From the NCBI GenBank assembly GCA_045113315.1, contig JBGUIX010000005.1, positions 1-64,000 of the forward strand: a stretch of DNA of 64,000 nt, in the 5' to 3' direction. Origin of the DNA: RUG13091 sp045113315. GTDB lineage: Bacteria; Bacillota_I; Bacilli_A; RFN20; CAG-826. Numbering within the stretch: the stretch's first letter is position 1; every line of letters begins with the position of its first letter. The translations under genes were made by a program, and so were the position numbers. The notes beneath the pieces were generated by a model. That model was given only the letters and a program-made list of their open reading frames with translations. It did not search any database and was not told where the DNA came from. Positions 51,889 to 61,031 of the stretch are shown piece after piece.

Positions 51889-53310
51889 TTAATTCACTAT
51901 TTTAAATTCATCATTTTTTGAAATGATAATGATGAGAGTGGTTCCCATAATAACAAACGACATAAACCACGCACTTCCTGTTGCAAACGAGATGCCAATA
52001 TAACTTGGATCGCTTAAGGTGTTTCGATAATTATTATCAATCAAGAAAGGTATTAAAAGTGAAACACCTATTCGAACAATCAACTCACCAATCCCGCTTA
52101 TGAATGGGAAAAGAGGTTTTTTCATTCCTTGCAAAGCACCTCTAGAAATATTTATTAGCCCCTGGAATATTGCCATAGAAATAGTTATGTATAAGTAAGT
52201 CGAACTATAAAACATAACTCTTTCGTTCACCTCATTGCCTGGCAAATAAATGTAAGGAACGTATCTAACCGTAGGAAGTAACACTGCTAATTGAATCGAG
52301 TAAATAATTAAAACAATAAGATAACCATCAAGTATTCCTCTTTTTATTCGACCATATTGCTTCTTTCCATAATTTTGGCCAACGTAATTCGACATCATCA
52401 GGCCTGTTGTGCTCATGGTGGTGTTGATTGCAAAGCTCTCCCACGAAGAATAAACCGCCATTCCTTTTGCTGCATAAACACCAAAAAGATTGACTTGACT
52501 GGCAAGGACAAAAGTACCGATATATAACACTGACCACTGGAAGCCAAGTGGCAACCCCATTTTTGCCATGTCTTTTAAAATTTCACTGTCAAATCTCAAA
52601 TCTTTTTTGCAAATCCTATATTTTTTAAAGATGCAATAATAACAGATTCCTCCGTTTACTAGTGATGCACACGCCATTGCTATGGCGGCTCCCACTATAT
52701 CTAAATTTGCAATTAATTTTGATGTAAGAAGAAAGCAAATTCCGATTTGAAACGCCATTGAAATAAGCGAAGAAACAAGAACTACAAACGAATTGCCTAG
52801 CGCCCTTAAAATGTGTGTGGACAGATTACTTAGCAAATTGAAAATATAAAATGCTAGCATCAGTGCGAAATAGATATAGGCTTTTTCATAATAAAGTTCA
52901 TTGACATTTAATAGATTTAGTAATGGTCGTAAAGTCAATATTCCAATTCCACCTAAAACAAGCCAGATGGCAAAGCATGAAACTATTGATAAGAAAATAG
53001 CTTTTTTAACTTTCTCCTCATTCTTTGCTCCATACAAATTCGCAATTACAACTCCAAATCCGGCTGTGCATCCAAACCCAAATTGAAGTATTAAAGCCGA
53101 TAATGGGGCTGTTTGATTAATCGCGGTAACGCTATCTCCTCCAACAGTTGTTCTTAAAACAACCGAATTAATTAACGACATTCCACTATTCACAAAAGCC
53201 GAAATAAATAGAGGAATCGCAAAAATTAGCATAGTGATAATCGACCTGGTGTTTCTAGTTAAGTCTTGGTAAGAGAAGAAACTTTTTATTTTGCTAATTT
53301 TTGAAGCCAT
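51889..53310 (-). CDS. MATE family transporter
   Basis: The 473-residue protein has twelve predicted membrane segments in two related halves, with the family pattern AIPLFISAFVNSGMSLINSVVL at the start, GFGCTAGFGVVIANLYGAKN near 75-95 and the corresponding MSNYVGQNYGKKQYGRI near 310. MATE proteins exchange drugs or metabolites against Na+ or H+. It is divergent from the GH2 gene and shares the intergenic region that holds operator site 2. TATAAT on the minus strand (53323-53328) ends 12 bases before the ATG, and no ribosome site is visible. Confidence 0.87.
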   Translation of the reverse strand: MASKISKIKSFFSYQDLTRNTRSIITMLIFAIPLFISAFVNSGMSLINSVVLRTTVGGDSVTAINQTAPLSALILQFGFGCTAGFGVVIANLYGAKNEEKVKKAIFLSIVSCFAIWLVLGGIGILTLRPLLNLLNVNELYYEKAYIYFALMLAFYIFNLLSNLSTHILRALGNSFVVLVSSLISMAFQIGICFLLTSKLIANLDIVGAAIAMACASLVNGGICYYCIFKKYRICKKDLRFDSEILKDMAKMGLPLGFQWSVLYIGTFVLASQVNLFGVYAAKGMAVYSSWESFAINTTMSTTGLMMSNYVGQNYGKKQYGRIKRGILDGYLIVLIIYSIQLAVLLPTVRYVPYIYLPGNEVNERVMFYSSTYLYITISMAIFQGLINISRGALQGMKKPLFPFISGIGELIVRIGVSLLIPFLIDNNYRNTLSDPSYIGISFATGSAWFMSFVIMGTTLIIIISKNDEFKIVN

Positions 53311-53353
53311 AATCTGAAACTTATTATAGTTGCAAACTACACAATTTTGCTAA

Positions 53354-53369
53354 ACATTAACGTTAATGT
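53354..53369. promoter_or_regulatory. LacI-type operator, site 2
   Basis: ACATTAACGTTAATGT is a perfect 16-bp palindrome between the divergent MATE and GH2 genes, and could control both. It matches sites 1 and 3 at all but one or two central bases. Confidence 0.8.
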
Positions 53370-53421
53370 TTTTGGTTTTAATGATAAAATTGTGCAAAAA
53401 TCATAATGAGGTATGTTGGTT

Positions 53422-55152
53422 ATGAAAAAAGCAATTGATCTATCCTATCCACGCCCACTATGTAGGCGCGACTCCTTTATAAATTTAAATGGAGAATGGG
53501 ATTTTGTTTTCGAAGAAGGTGGAGCCGGTGAACGCGAGCCTTTCCAAAAAGTCTTCCCTAAGGACTGTTTGAAAATTAATGTTCCGTATTGCTATCAATC
53601 TAAATTGAGTGGAATTAACGATCAAAGAAGATGTGATACGATTTGGTATCATAGAGATGTACGTTTTGAAAGAAAAGAAACTCAACGTGTAATTCTTCAC
53701 TTTGATGCTTCGGATTATTTAACTCGTGTTTATGTTAATTCTAAACTAGTTGGAGAGCATAAGGGTGGATACACATCTTTTGAATTTGATATCACAAATT
53801 ATTTAGTTGATAATTTTGCTTCAATTGTTGTTCGTTGTGATGATACCTATAACATTCGTCAACCACGTGGCAAACAAAAATGGAAAGATAAAAATTTTGG
53901 CTGCTGGTATCAAGAAGTAAATGGCATCTGGAAAAATGTTTGGGCAGAAATCGTTGAAGATATTTATATAAAAAATGTTAGATTTACACCTAAAAAAGGC
54001 GGGGTGGCACAATTAGAACTCACTTTAAATAAATATGTCAAAAATTTATCAGCAAATATCGAGTTTTATTTAGGCGACGAACTTGCTGGTAAAAAAATCA
54101 CAAATATCGGGCAAAAAACTGAAAATATCGACGTTTTGCTGGATAAAATCGAATTTTGGAATTTGAAAAAACCAACTTTATATGATGTCAAAATAAGACT
54201 TTCCAGTGGTGACCAAATAAGCTCTATTTTTGGTTATCGTTTTATATTGACTGATCGCGGAAAAATATACTTAAATGACAAAGAGCTATTTATGAGATTA
54301 ACTCTAGAACAAGGTTATTATCCTGATGGTATTTATACTTTCAAAGATGAAAAAGAAATCATTGATGAAATTAAATTAATCAAAGATGCTGGTTTTAACG
54401 GCCTTAGAATGCATCAAAAAGTTGAAGATGATCGTTTTTATTATTTATGTGATTTAGAAGGGCTTATTGTTTGGTCAGAGATGCCAAGCTGTTATGAATT
54501 CGATGATGAAACAGTCGAAAACGTTACTCGGGAATGGCGAGAAGTTATTGCTCAGCATTATAACCACCCATCCATTTTGGTGTGGACTCCATGCAACGAA
54601 TCTTGGGGTGTTCCAGGAATCGTTCATAATAAAGAACAACATGAATTTTTAGATCATCTATATGATTTAACAAAGAAATATGATTCAACTAGACTCGTTG
54701 TTTCTAATGATGGTTGGGAACATTGCAAAACCGATTTAATTACTCTTCATAATTACATTCAAGAACCGGATAGATATAAAAGAGAATTCATCGATATTTT
54801 AGAAGAAATTGTTATATACAATAAACCATTATATAACGATCAGTCTTATATTCCTTTTGCTGATGGATATTCTTATCAAGGTCAACCAATCTTAATTGAT
54901 GAATTTTGTGGCATTGGGTTTAACGTTGATAAAGTTGATGATGGTTGGGGTTATGGTAACCAAGTTAAATCTAAAGAAGAATTCTATGAACGTTATGGTG
55001 AACTTATTAGACTTACTTCCAAATGTAGTTTAGTTGCTGGGTGGTGTATGACTCAAATAAGTGATGTATATCAAGAAGTTAATGGCTTAGTAACCCTCGA
55101 TCGAAGACAAAAATTTGATCTTAAAATAATTAGTAAATTAAATAATCAATAA
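53422..55152 (+). CDS. Glycoside hydrolase family 2 enzyme
   Basis: The 576-residue enzyme lacks a signal peptide and should act on imported oligosaccharides. It has an N-terminal jelly-roll (about 1-180), an immunoglobulin-like domain (about 183-275) and the catalytic barrel. The acid/base Glu is near residue 393 in CNESWG, and the nucleophile Glu near 494 in IDEFCG. Beta-galactosidase, glucuronidase and mannosidase activities all occur in this family, and the sequence does not decide. ATG 53422, nine bases after GAGGT, is preferred to ATG 53413, which touches that ribosome site. Confidence 0.9.
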   Translation: MKKAIDLSYPRPLCRRDSFINLNGEWDFVFEEGGAGEREPFQKVFPKDCLKINVPYCYQSKLSGINDQRRCDTIWYHRDVRFERKETQRVILHFDASDYLTRVYVNSKLVGEHKGGYTSFEFDITNYLVDNFASIVVRCDDTYNIRQPRGKQKWKDKNFGCWYQEVNGIWKNVWAEIVEDIYIKNVRFTPKKGGVAQLELTLNKYVKNLSANIEFYLGDELAGKKITNIGQKTENIDVLLDKIEFWNLKKPTLYDVKIRLSSGDQISSIFGYRFILTDRGKIYLNDKELFMRLTLEQGYYPDGIYTFKDEKEIIDEIKLIKDAGFNGLRMHQKVEDDRFYYLCDLEGLIVWSEMPSCYEFDDETVENVTREWREVIAQHYNHPSILVWTPCNESWGVPGIVHNKEQHEFLDHLYDLTKKYDSTRLVVSNDGWEHCKTDLITLHNYIQEPDRYKREFIDILEEIVIYNKPLYNDQSYIPFADGYSYQGQPILIDEFCGIGFNVDKVDDGWGYGNQVKSKEEFYERYGELIRLTSKCSLVAGWCMTQISDVYQEVNGLVTLDRRQKFDLKIISKLNNQ

Positions 55153-55161
55153 AAGCGCTTT
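55152..55161. promoter_or_regulatory. cre-like palindrome before the LacI gene
   Basis: AAAGCGCTTT has the AAGCGCTT core of CcpA-type sites and abuts the -35 box of the LacI promoter. The same core stands before the GLUG operon. Confidence 0.45.
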
Positions 55162-55187
55162 ACATTATCGATAATGTTAGTTAATAT
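55159..55187 (+). promoter_or_regulatory. Promoter of the LacI and sugar-transport operon
   Basis: TTTACA (55159-55164), a 17-base spacer and TAATAT (55182-55187) repeat exactly the hexamers and spacing of the GLUG promoter. The expected transcription start, seven bases after the -10 box, is the ATG at 55194, so the LacI message is predicted to be leaderless. Confidence 0.8.
55162..55177. promoter_or_regulatory. LacI-type operator, site 3
   Basis: ACATTATCGATAATGT is a perfect palindrome lying over the -35 end and spacer of the LacI gene promoter, so the regulator probably represses its own operon. Confidence 0.8.
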
Positions 55188-55193
55188 TAGGCT

Positions 55194-56162
55194 ATGAAAT
55201 CTAATGTCGTATGTCAAAAAGACATAGCAGAAGAACTTGGCATTTCGGTCAATACTGTTTCGCATGCATTGCGTGGTTTAAGTGATATCTCGGAGGAAAC
55301 TATTCAAAAAGTTCGAGATAAAGCTGTTGAACTTGGTTATGTTCCTAACTCAATGGCCATTAAACTTAAATCTGGAAGCAGTAAGACCATCGCTTTAATT
55401 TATGATAATTTAACAAACCCATATTTCACGATTATGGCATCTAAACTTTCAAGTTTAATCAAGAAAAATGGTTATGACACAATCATTTATCAATGCCAAA
55501 GTAATTATGAAGTTGATGCCAAATTATTAAATGATTTAATCGCCTCTCAAGTTGATGGTGTTTTATCTTTCCTTGATTTTGATGAAAAAATAGTCGATAC
55601 AAAAGCATTCAAAAGCATTCCAATTGTTTTAGTAGGTCGATTATCAAAATATAACATTACATCCGTATACTCCGATGATTTTAACGGCGGAGTGTTGATC
55701 GGAAATTATCTTAAAAAAAGTGGCTGCAAAAATGTTTTATTTATCGCGCCAGCTCATATCGAAGCCTCATCTCGTAGATATAAAGGATTATGTTCAATTT
55801 ATCCTAATTCAAAATCTTTATATTTTACCGAAGGTGAAGATGAAGGTCGCGTCATTGATGAGATAAAAAAGAGCAATATCGATGCTGTCTTTGCCTTCAA
55901 TGATTCAATTGCTTGTATGATTAACCGCGAAATTAAAAGACAACAACTAAATATTAAAATCGTTGGTTTTGATAGCATTTATTGCGAACTTCCATTCTTT
56001 TATGAACTTACATCAGTTAAACATGATTTTGACAAATTAGCCGATGTCTCTGTAAATGAATTATTTAATCAAATAAGATTAAATAAGGAGAGTTTTAATT
56101 ACGAAACAAAAAGAATAATGATTCCTGTTGCTTTACATATAAAAGAGGAGAATGATTTATGA
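55194..56162 (+). CDS. LacI family transcriptional regulator
   Basis: The 322-residue protein has the N-terminal LacI helix-turn-helix (QKDIAEELGISVNTVSHALR, then G with the hinge ending GYVPNSMAIKLKSG) and a periplasmic-binding-protein-like sensor domain. It should respond to a sugar derived from the transported glycan. Three matching 16-bp palindromes in the window, one in its own promoter, are its likely targets. The start codon coincides with the predicted transcription start and lacks a ribosome site. The stop overlaps the solute-binding-protein gene (ATGA). Confidence 0.93.
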   Translation: MKSNVVCQKDIAEELGISVNTVSHALRGLSDISEETIQKVRDKAVELGYVPNSMAIKLKSGSSKTIALIYDNLTNPYFTIMASKLSSLIKKNGYDTIIYQCQSNYEVDAKLLNDLIASQVDGVLSFLDFDEKIVDTKAFKSIPIVLVGRLSKYNITSVYSDDFNGGVLIGNYLKKSGCKNVLFIAPAHIEASSRRYKGLCSIYPNSKSLYFTEGEDEGRVIDEIKKSNIDAVFAFNDSIACMINREIKRQQLNIKIVGFDSIYCELPFFYELTSVKHDFDKLADVSVNELFNQIRLNKESFNYETKRIMIPVALHIKEENDL

Positions 56163-57577
56163 AGGTAAAAAAATTTTTATTAGTTGCTCCGTTTGCTATT
56201 GGAGTGTTAGCAGGCTGTTCAGGTAATGATCCCGCGGCTGGAAAACAAAAGATCCAGTTCTGGGGTTGGGGTGATGAAACCGAAATCGAAGTATTTAAAA
56301 ATCTCGTCAATAAATACAACCAAACCAACCAAGATAATATTTATGTCGAATATACCGTTAAGCCATCCGATTCGTATGTATCAACAATGGATAAAGTTCT
56401 TGGACAAGATAGAACTCCAGACATCTTCTATGTTGGTGACGGTGACATCAAACGTTGGGTCACCTACGACTATTTAGAAGATATCACTCCTTATGTTCAA
56501 AAAAGTTCAATTATCAATTTAGATGATATTTGGAAAGAAGGCGTTAATCGTTATCGTTATAACGCAACCAATAAAACAAGCACTGAAACCGATCCACTTT
56601 ATTGTCTTCCAAAAGATATCGGTCCAACAGTTATTTATTATAATGAGACCGCATTTAAGAAAGTGGGTGTCAATGTAATCTCAAAACCAGCTTCAGAATG
56701 CACCGATGCTGAAAAACATGGTTTTAATAAAGAAACAATGACTTTCAACAATCGTATTTCTATGACTGTTGAAGAAGAAGTTGAATTAGCTAAATTATTA
56801 ACTAAGAAACATAATCCAGAATCACCAACAACTTATGGATTTTACACTGAATGGTGGTTCAATTACGTTTGGTCAGTTGGCGGCGATTGTTTAGGCAAAA
56901 ACGCTGCTGGTGATTACGTTTGGACACTTGGAGATACAGCTGCTCATGGAGATCTTCCAAGCAATCGTGATATGTTCAAACACTTTATCGATTTAGCTGT
57001 TGATGAAAACCTTGAAGTCATGCCAAAACCATCAACAGTTTCTGCTGCTAAAAAGGTTACAGACTTTACTAAAGGTACAATGGCTATGCTCGTTGGTTTA
57101 AGAGCTCATGTCCCAACCTTTAGAAAGAGAATTAAAAACTTTGAGTGGAATGTTGCACCTCTTAGTCATATTGAAGGCGGCTCTTTAGCTGGTCATAGCG
57201 GTTCAATGGGCTTTGGTATTTCAAAGAAAGCTTCCCAAGAAAGAAAAGATGCTGCTTTTAAATTCATGGAATACGTCGCTGGTCCAGAAGGTCAAACCGT
57301 CACTGCTGAAAGTGGTTTTAACCTTCCAAACCAAATCAGTATTTCTAAAACAGAAACCTTCCTTCAAACCAATCAATCTCCTAAAAATTCAATCGTCTTC
57401 GTTGAAGCTGCTGAATATCAACATGAAGGTGACTGGGCTTATTTAGTCGATAATAAATGGATCGACATTTGGTCTGGTACATTAAATGGTGATGTTCTTG
57501 ATAAGAAAATGACCATCGATGAATTCTTTGCTAAATTCCAAGAAACAACCGACGCATATTTGAAAGCTAACTATTAA
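56159..57577 (+). CDS. ABC sugar transporter, extracellular binding lipoprotein
   Basis: The 472-residue protein (lipobox LAGC) is a family 1 solute-binding protein. QFWGWGDETEIEVFKNLVNKYN is the usual first strand and helix, DIFYVGDGDIKRWV lies in the hinge region, and a C-terminal AAFKFMEYVAGPEGQ is typical. It captures a sugar or oligosaccharide for the following two permeases. It overlaps the LacI gene by 4 bases and the first permease by one base. The ligand is unknown. Confidence 0.93.
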   Translation: MKVKKFLLVAPFAIGVLAGCSGNDPAAGKQKIQFWGWGDETEIEVFKNLVNKYNQTNQDNIYVEYTVKPSDSYVSTMDKVLGQDRTPDIFYVGDGDIKRWVTYDYLEDITPYVQKSSIINLDDIWKEGVNRYRYNATNKTSTETDPLYCLPKDIGPTVIYYNETAFKKVGVNVISKPASECTDAEKHGFNKETMTFNNRISMTVEEEVELAKLLTKKHNPESPTTYGFYTEWWFNYVWSVGGDCLGKNAAGDYVWTLGDTAAHGDLPSNRDMFKHFIDLAVDENLEVMPKPSTVSAAKKVTDFTKGTMAMLVGLRAHVPTFRKRIKNFEWNVAPLSHIEGGSLAGHSGSMGFGISKKASQERKDAAFKFMEYVAGPEGQTVTAESGFNLPNQISISKTETFLQTNQSPKNSIVFVEAAEYQHEGDWAYLVDNKWIDIWSGTLNGDVLDKKMTIDEFFAKFQETTDAYLKANY

Positions 57578-58518
57578 TGAGACTTGAACTTAGTAAAACC
57601 AACGTTGATTCTAGCGTAAATAGGAATTCCCGTAAGTTTGAGAATATCTATGGTATTTTAACTGCGGTCATTCCTTTAGTTGGTTTTATTATATTCTCAG
57701 TTTTACCAATCATTATTTCATCAATTAACTCTTTTAGAGAATATGGTGGAATTGGCTCTCCATATGAACTTGCTAACACCGTTTTCGTCGGTTTTAAAAA
57801 ATTCGGCGAAGTATTACAAGATCCAATTTTCTGGCATGCGGTTGGTAATACATTCCTTAACTGTTTATTAACTCCTGCATGCATCACTGTTGGTTTAATC
57901 ATTGCTTTACTTGTTTCTAATTCCAAATTATTCGGTAGAAACTTCTTTAAAGCTTTATTCTTTATCCCATATGTTTGCTCAATTGTTGCAAGCTGCTTAA
58001 TTTGGGTTTGTATTTTAGAAGATGGCGGACCACTTAATGTCATCTTCAAAAATCTTGGCTGGACTTGGTTTGATTTAAATAATCCAACCTTTGTTATGCC
58101 ATTTATGATTTTCTTAGGTGTTTGGAGTGGTGTTGGTTTCTCAGTCATTATGTATTGCGCTGCTTTAACTAATACCGATAGCGGAATATTAGAAGCCGCC
58201 GAAATCGATGGAGCGAATAAATGGCATCGTTTCTGGCACATCACCTTCCCATCGATCATGCCTGTAACATTCTTCTTATTAATTACTGGTATCATCGGCA
58301 ATTTACAAGACTTTACTCGTTTCTCCCTCGTTGGTGATTTCTATAAAGCCAACAATGGTTATGTAACGATTGCATATTATTTATATCACTACATGGATAG
58401 CGATACTTTAGACCTTGGTCTAGCTTGTGCTGCTAGCTGGATCTTAACAATAATTGTTTTAGTGGTTACTATCACTCAATTTGTTGTCAATAGAAAACAA
58501 GGAGACACAACAAAATGA
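57577..58518 (+). CDS. ABC sugar transporter permease (MalF type)
   Basis: The 313-residue membrane protein has six segments and the coupling EAA loop as EAAEIDGANKWHRFWHITFP near residues 206-227, which contacts the ATPase. It belongs with the next gene to form the MalFG-type channel. It starts in a TAATG overlap with the binding-protein gene and ends in an ATGA overlap with the second permease. Confidence 0.93.
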   Translation: MRLELSKTNVDSSVNRNSRKFENIYGILTAVIPLVGFIIFSVLPIIISSINSFREYGGIGSPYELANTVFVGFKKFGEVLQDPIFWHAVGNTFLNCLLTPACITVGLIIALLVSNSKLFGRNFFKALFFIPYVCSIVASCLIWVCILEDGGPLNVIFKNLGWTWFDLNNPTFVMPFMIFLGVWSGVGFSVIMYCAALTNTDSGILEAAEIDGANKWHRFWHITFPSIMPVTFFLLITGIIGNLQDFTRFSLVGDFYKANNGYVTIAYYLYHYMDSDTLDLGLACAASWILTIIVLVVTITQFVVNRKQGDTTK

Positions 58519-59411
58519 GAGTTGAATACGTTAAAAGACAAGCTCCTAACCACAAAAACACAAATAAGAGAGATTTGTTATTTTCGCGTATCATCTCTTA
58601 CGCTGTGCTTATCTTTTTAAGCTTTGTTGTCGTTTATCCATTTGCCATCATGATTATTTCTTCATTCACCGATGGCGGTTCATATTCATTAGGTTATGAA
58701 GGAATGTCGTTTCAAGGCTATGTCAAAATATTTACTTCAGTTGTCGCAGTTGATCCAAATACTGAAGTACCATATTTAGTTACTGGCTTAATTAATACTT
58801 TATTAATTACAATACCATCAACTTTAATTGGTTTATTTGTATCTGCTTTCTCAGCTTATGCATTTGCCAAGATTAAATTTAGAGGTCGCAATGTGTTGTT
58901 CTTTATCTTATTGACCACGATGATGGTTCCTGGAGCTTTATTATTTGTTCCAAGTTTTATCATTTATAACCGTTTGAATTTAATCAATACATTCTTCCCA
59001 CTTATCGTTCCTGGTTGTTTTGGTACCGCAATGTGTGTCTTCTTCTTAAGACAAGCCTTTATGGCAATACCAGACGATTATATCGAAGCCGCCAAACTTG
59101 ATGGTATCGGTCATTTTAGAATCTTCTGGAAAATCGTTGTGCCATTAAGCGCTCCGGCGTTAATCTCCCAAGGATTACTTGGCTTTGTTGCCGGCTATAA
59201 CGATTACCTTGGACCATTACTTTATTTGCAAGATTCAAAACTATATACCCTCCAAACTGCTTTGCATTTGATTTATTCCCAGACCGAATATAGTGGTGAT
59301 AACCAAATGTTTTTAGCAGCGACAGTCGTTTCCTTATTACCAACAATTTTAATCTTCCTCTTTGCTCAAAAATATTTTGTCAAAGGTATCACGAACACAG
59401 GACTTAAATAA
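58515..59411 (+). CDS. ABC sugar transporter permease (MalG type)
   Basis: The 298-residue protein has six membrane segments and the EAA loop as EAAKLDGIGHFRIFWKIVVP near residues 194-214. The N-terminal basic stretch, then the ISYAVLIFLSFVVVYPFAIMII segment, is characteristic of MalG-type subunits. Its partner ATPase is the truncated gene at 62885. Confidence 0.93.
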   Translation: MRVEYVKRQAPNHKNTNKRDLLFSRIISYAVLIFLSFVVVYPFAIMIISSFTDGGSYSLGYEGMSFQGYVKIFTSVVAVDPNTEVPYLVTGLINTLLITIPSTLIGLFVSAFSAYAFAKIKFRGRNVLFFILLTTMMVPGALLFVPSFIIYNRLNLINTFFPLIVPGCFGTAMCVFFLRQAFMAIPDDYIEAAKLDGIGHFRIFWKIVVPLSAPALISQGLLGFVAGYNDYLGPLLYLQDSKLYTLQTALHLIYSQTEYSGDNQMFLAATVVSLLPTILIFLFAQKYFVKGITNTGLK

Positions 59412-59427
59412 AACAGGAGTCAAATTT

Positions 59428-61026
59428 ATGAAAAAGAAATGTTTACTTCCGATGATTGTGGCCTTATTTGCTACATCTTGTGGTTGTGCTGGTGGTTCAA
59501 CAACCATCAATTCTCCTTTTGGTCACGAAATGGATTTTTCTCAAGGCTATAACAAAAATATTTGGTATAAAAACGACCTGGATCTACGTTGTGCTGACCC
59601 AAGCATCATTTATTGTGAAGAAGATGGTTATTATTACATGTATATGACAACCGACGCTTTAGGGTGCTCTGGTTTTAATGTTTATAGATCTAAACAACTC
59701 AATTACTGGGAAGAACTAAATCCATGCTTCCTTCCAGATCCATATTCTTGGGGTACAACTTCATTATGGGCTCCAAATGGAATTAAGATTGGCTCTAAAT
59801 ATTATCTATATTATTCTGCAAGAAATAATACGACTGGTGCAAAAGGTATCTCCGTTGCAGTAGCTGATCATCCTGCTGGCCCATTCCACGAATATGAAGG
59901 TGAAGATTATTATGGCAATATCATCACTAGAAATGACCAAGTCTTTAAATTAGGTTATCCAGTTATCGATGCTGCTCCATTTTTAGATGACGATGGTCAA
60001 TTATATTTATATTTTGCTAAAGACCAAGTTAATTCTGAATCAAATTGTATGGGCGTTAAATTACTTGACCCAGTCACTCCTGATTTATCAACTTTAAAAA
60101 CCCTTACAATTCCTGGAAAAGTCCAGCCAGATGCTGTTGAAATAAATATCAACTGGGAAAGACAAAGTGGTGGTGGAAAATGGAACGAAGCTCCATTTAT
60201 GCTCCGTGTTGGTAATAAATATTATCTCACTTATAGTGCAAACTATTTTAGTCATGTCGCTTATGCGGTTGGTTATGCTGTAAGTGATTCACCGCTTGGA
60301 ACATTTGTTAAACCAAATTCATATGAAAATGAAAACTTATTACTTGGTGTTGAGCCAGATGAACAAAGAACCCCTTGGGATTTCATGTCCGGTAGTGGAC
60401 ATCATTGCTTCTTCTATGCTGGCGATGAACTCATGATTGGCTATCACGCTCATACGGATAGAGTTTATGGTTCATCAATTCGAGCCTTTGCTTTGGATAA
60501 AGTTATCGTTGAAAATGGTAAGATGTTTGCAAATGGCCCAACTTATTCGCTCCAACCACTTCCGGCATCAGTAAGCGGATTTAAAAATGTTGCTAAAGAA
60601 GCATCGATTACAACCGATTCTACTAATGATAAAAAATTATTAGTCGATGATAAGATTCCAATGCACATCTTTAGACAAGAACATATTGATTTACAAGCTA
60701 AATATACTAAAGGTCATCATAACATCGTTGTTGAATTCAATAATCCAGTAAAAGCTACTGCAATCGCTTTATATAATTCTATTAATTACGAAACTAGATT
60801 AGCGAAAATCGATCGTATTACAATTGAAGATTTTGCTTCAGATGTCGATATCAAAATGAATCCAGAATATATGGACAATTATTTTGAAGAATATTCAACT
60901 GAATATCTTAGACCTGGTTGCCCATTCATCTGTGAATTCAATGAAAGAGAAGTTAAGAAAATTACAATCGAAATGAATTCTGATATTGATTTCGCTTTAA
61001 GCGAACTTGTGGTTCTTGGGAGGTAA
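59428..61026 (+). CDS. GH43-like glycoside hydrolase lipoprotein
   Basis: The 532-residue lipoprotein (lipobox ATSC, Cys18) has a five-bladed propeller of the GH43/GH62 type. The three acidic residues can be assigned: Asp57 in CADPS, Asp181 in VIDAAPF and Glu254 in NEAPF. The last ~140 residues form a discoidin-like beta-sandwich (KEASITTDSTNDKK...), probably carbohydrate-binding. Arabinofuranosidase, xylosidase and galactosidase activities occur in this family. Being anchored outside, it would trim side chains before uptake. The start at 59428 follows ACAGGAG; the open frame runs further upstream within the permease gene. Confidence 0.9.
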   Translation: MKKKCLLPMIVALFATSCGCAGGSTTINSPFGHEMDFSQGYNKNIWYKNDLDLRCADPSIIYCEEDGYYYMYMTTDALGCSGFNVYRSKQLNYWEELNPCFLPDPYSWGTTSLWAPNGIKIGSKYYLYYSARNNTTGAKGISVAVADHPAGPFHEYEGEDYYGNIITRNDQVFKLGYPVIDAAPFLDDDGQLYLYFAKDQVNSESNCMGVKLLDPVTPDLSTLKTLTIPGKVQPDAVEININWERQSGGGKWNEAPFMLRVGNKYYLTYSANYFSHVAYAVGYAVSDSPLGTFVKPNSYENENLLLGVEPDEQRTPWDFMSGSGHHCFFYAGDELMIGYHAHTDRVYGSSIRAFALDKVIVENGKMFANGPTYSLQPLPASVSGFKNVAKEASITTDSTNDKKLLVDDKIPMHIFRQEHIDLQAKYTKGHHNIVVEFNNPVKATAIALYNSINYETRLAKIDRITIEDFASDVDIKMNPEYMDNYFEEYSTEYLRPGCPFICEFNEREVKKITIEMNSDIDFALSELVVLGR

Positions 61027-61031
61027 ATAAA

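Noticed and set aside
40605..56000. Prophage or transposon behind the accessory genes
   Set aside because: No integrase, transposase, phage structural gene or terminal inverted repeat was found; the island idea rests only on gene content and the tRNA.
57648..58301. A 217-codon open frame on the minus strand
   Set aside because: It is antisense to the MalF-type permease gene, whose family match and operon overlaps are unambiguous.
59362..59427. An extended N terminus for the GH43 lipoprotein
   Set aside because: The extension lies within the permease gene and would bury the lipoprotein signal peptide; the ATG at 59428 follows a ribosome site.
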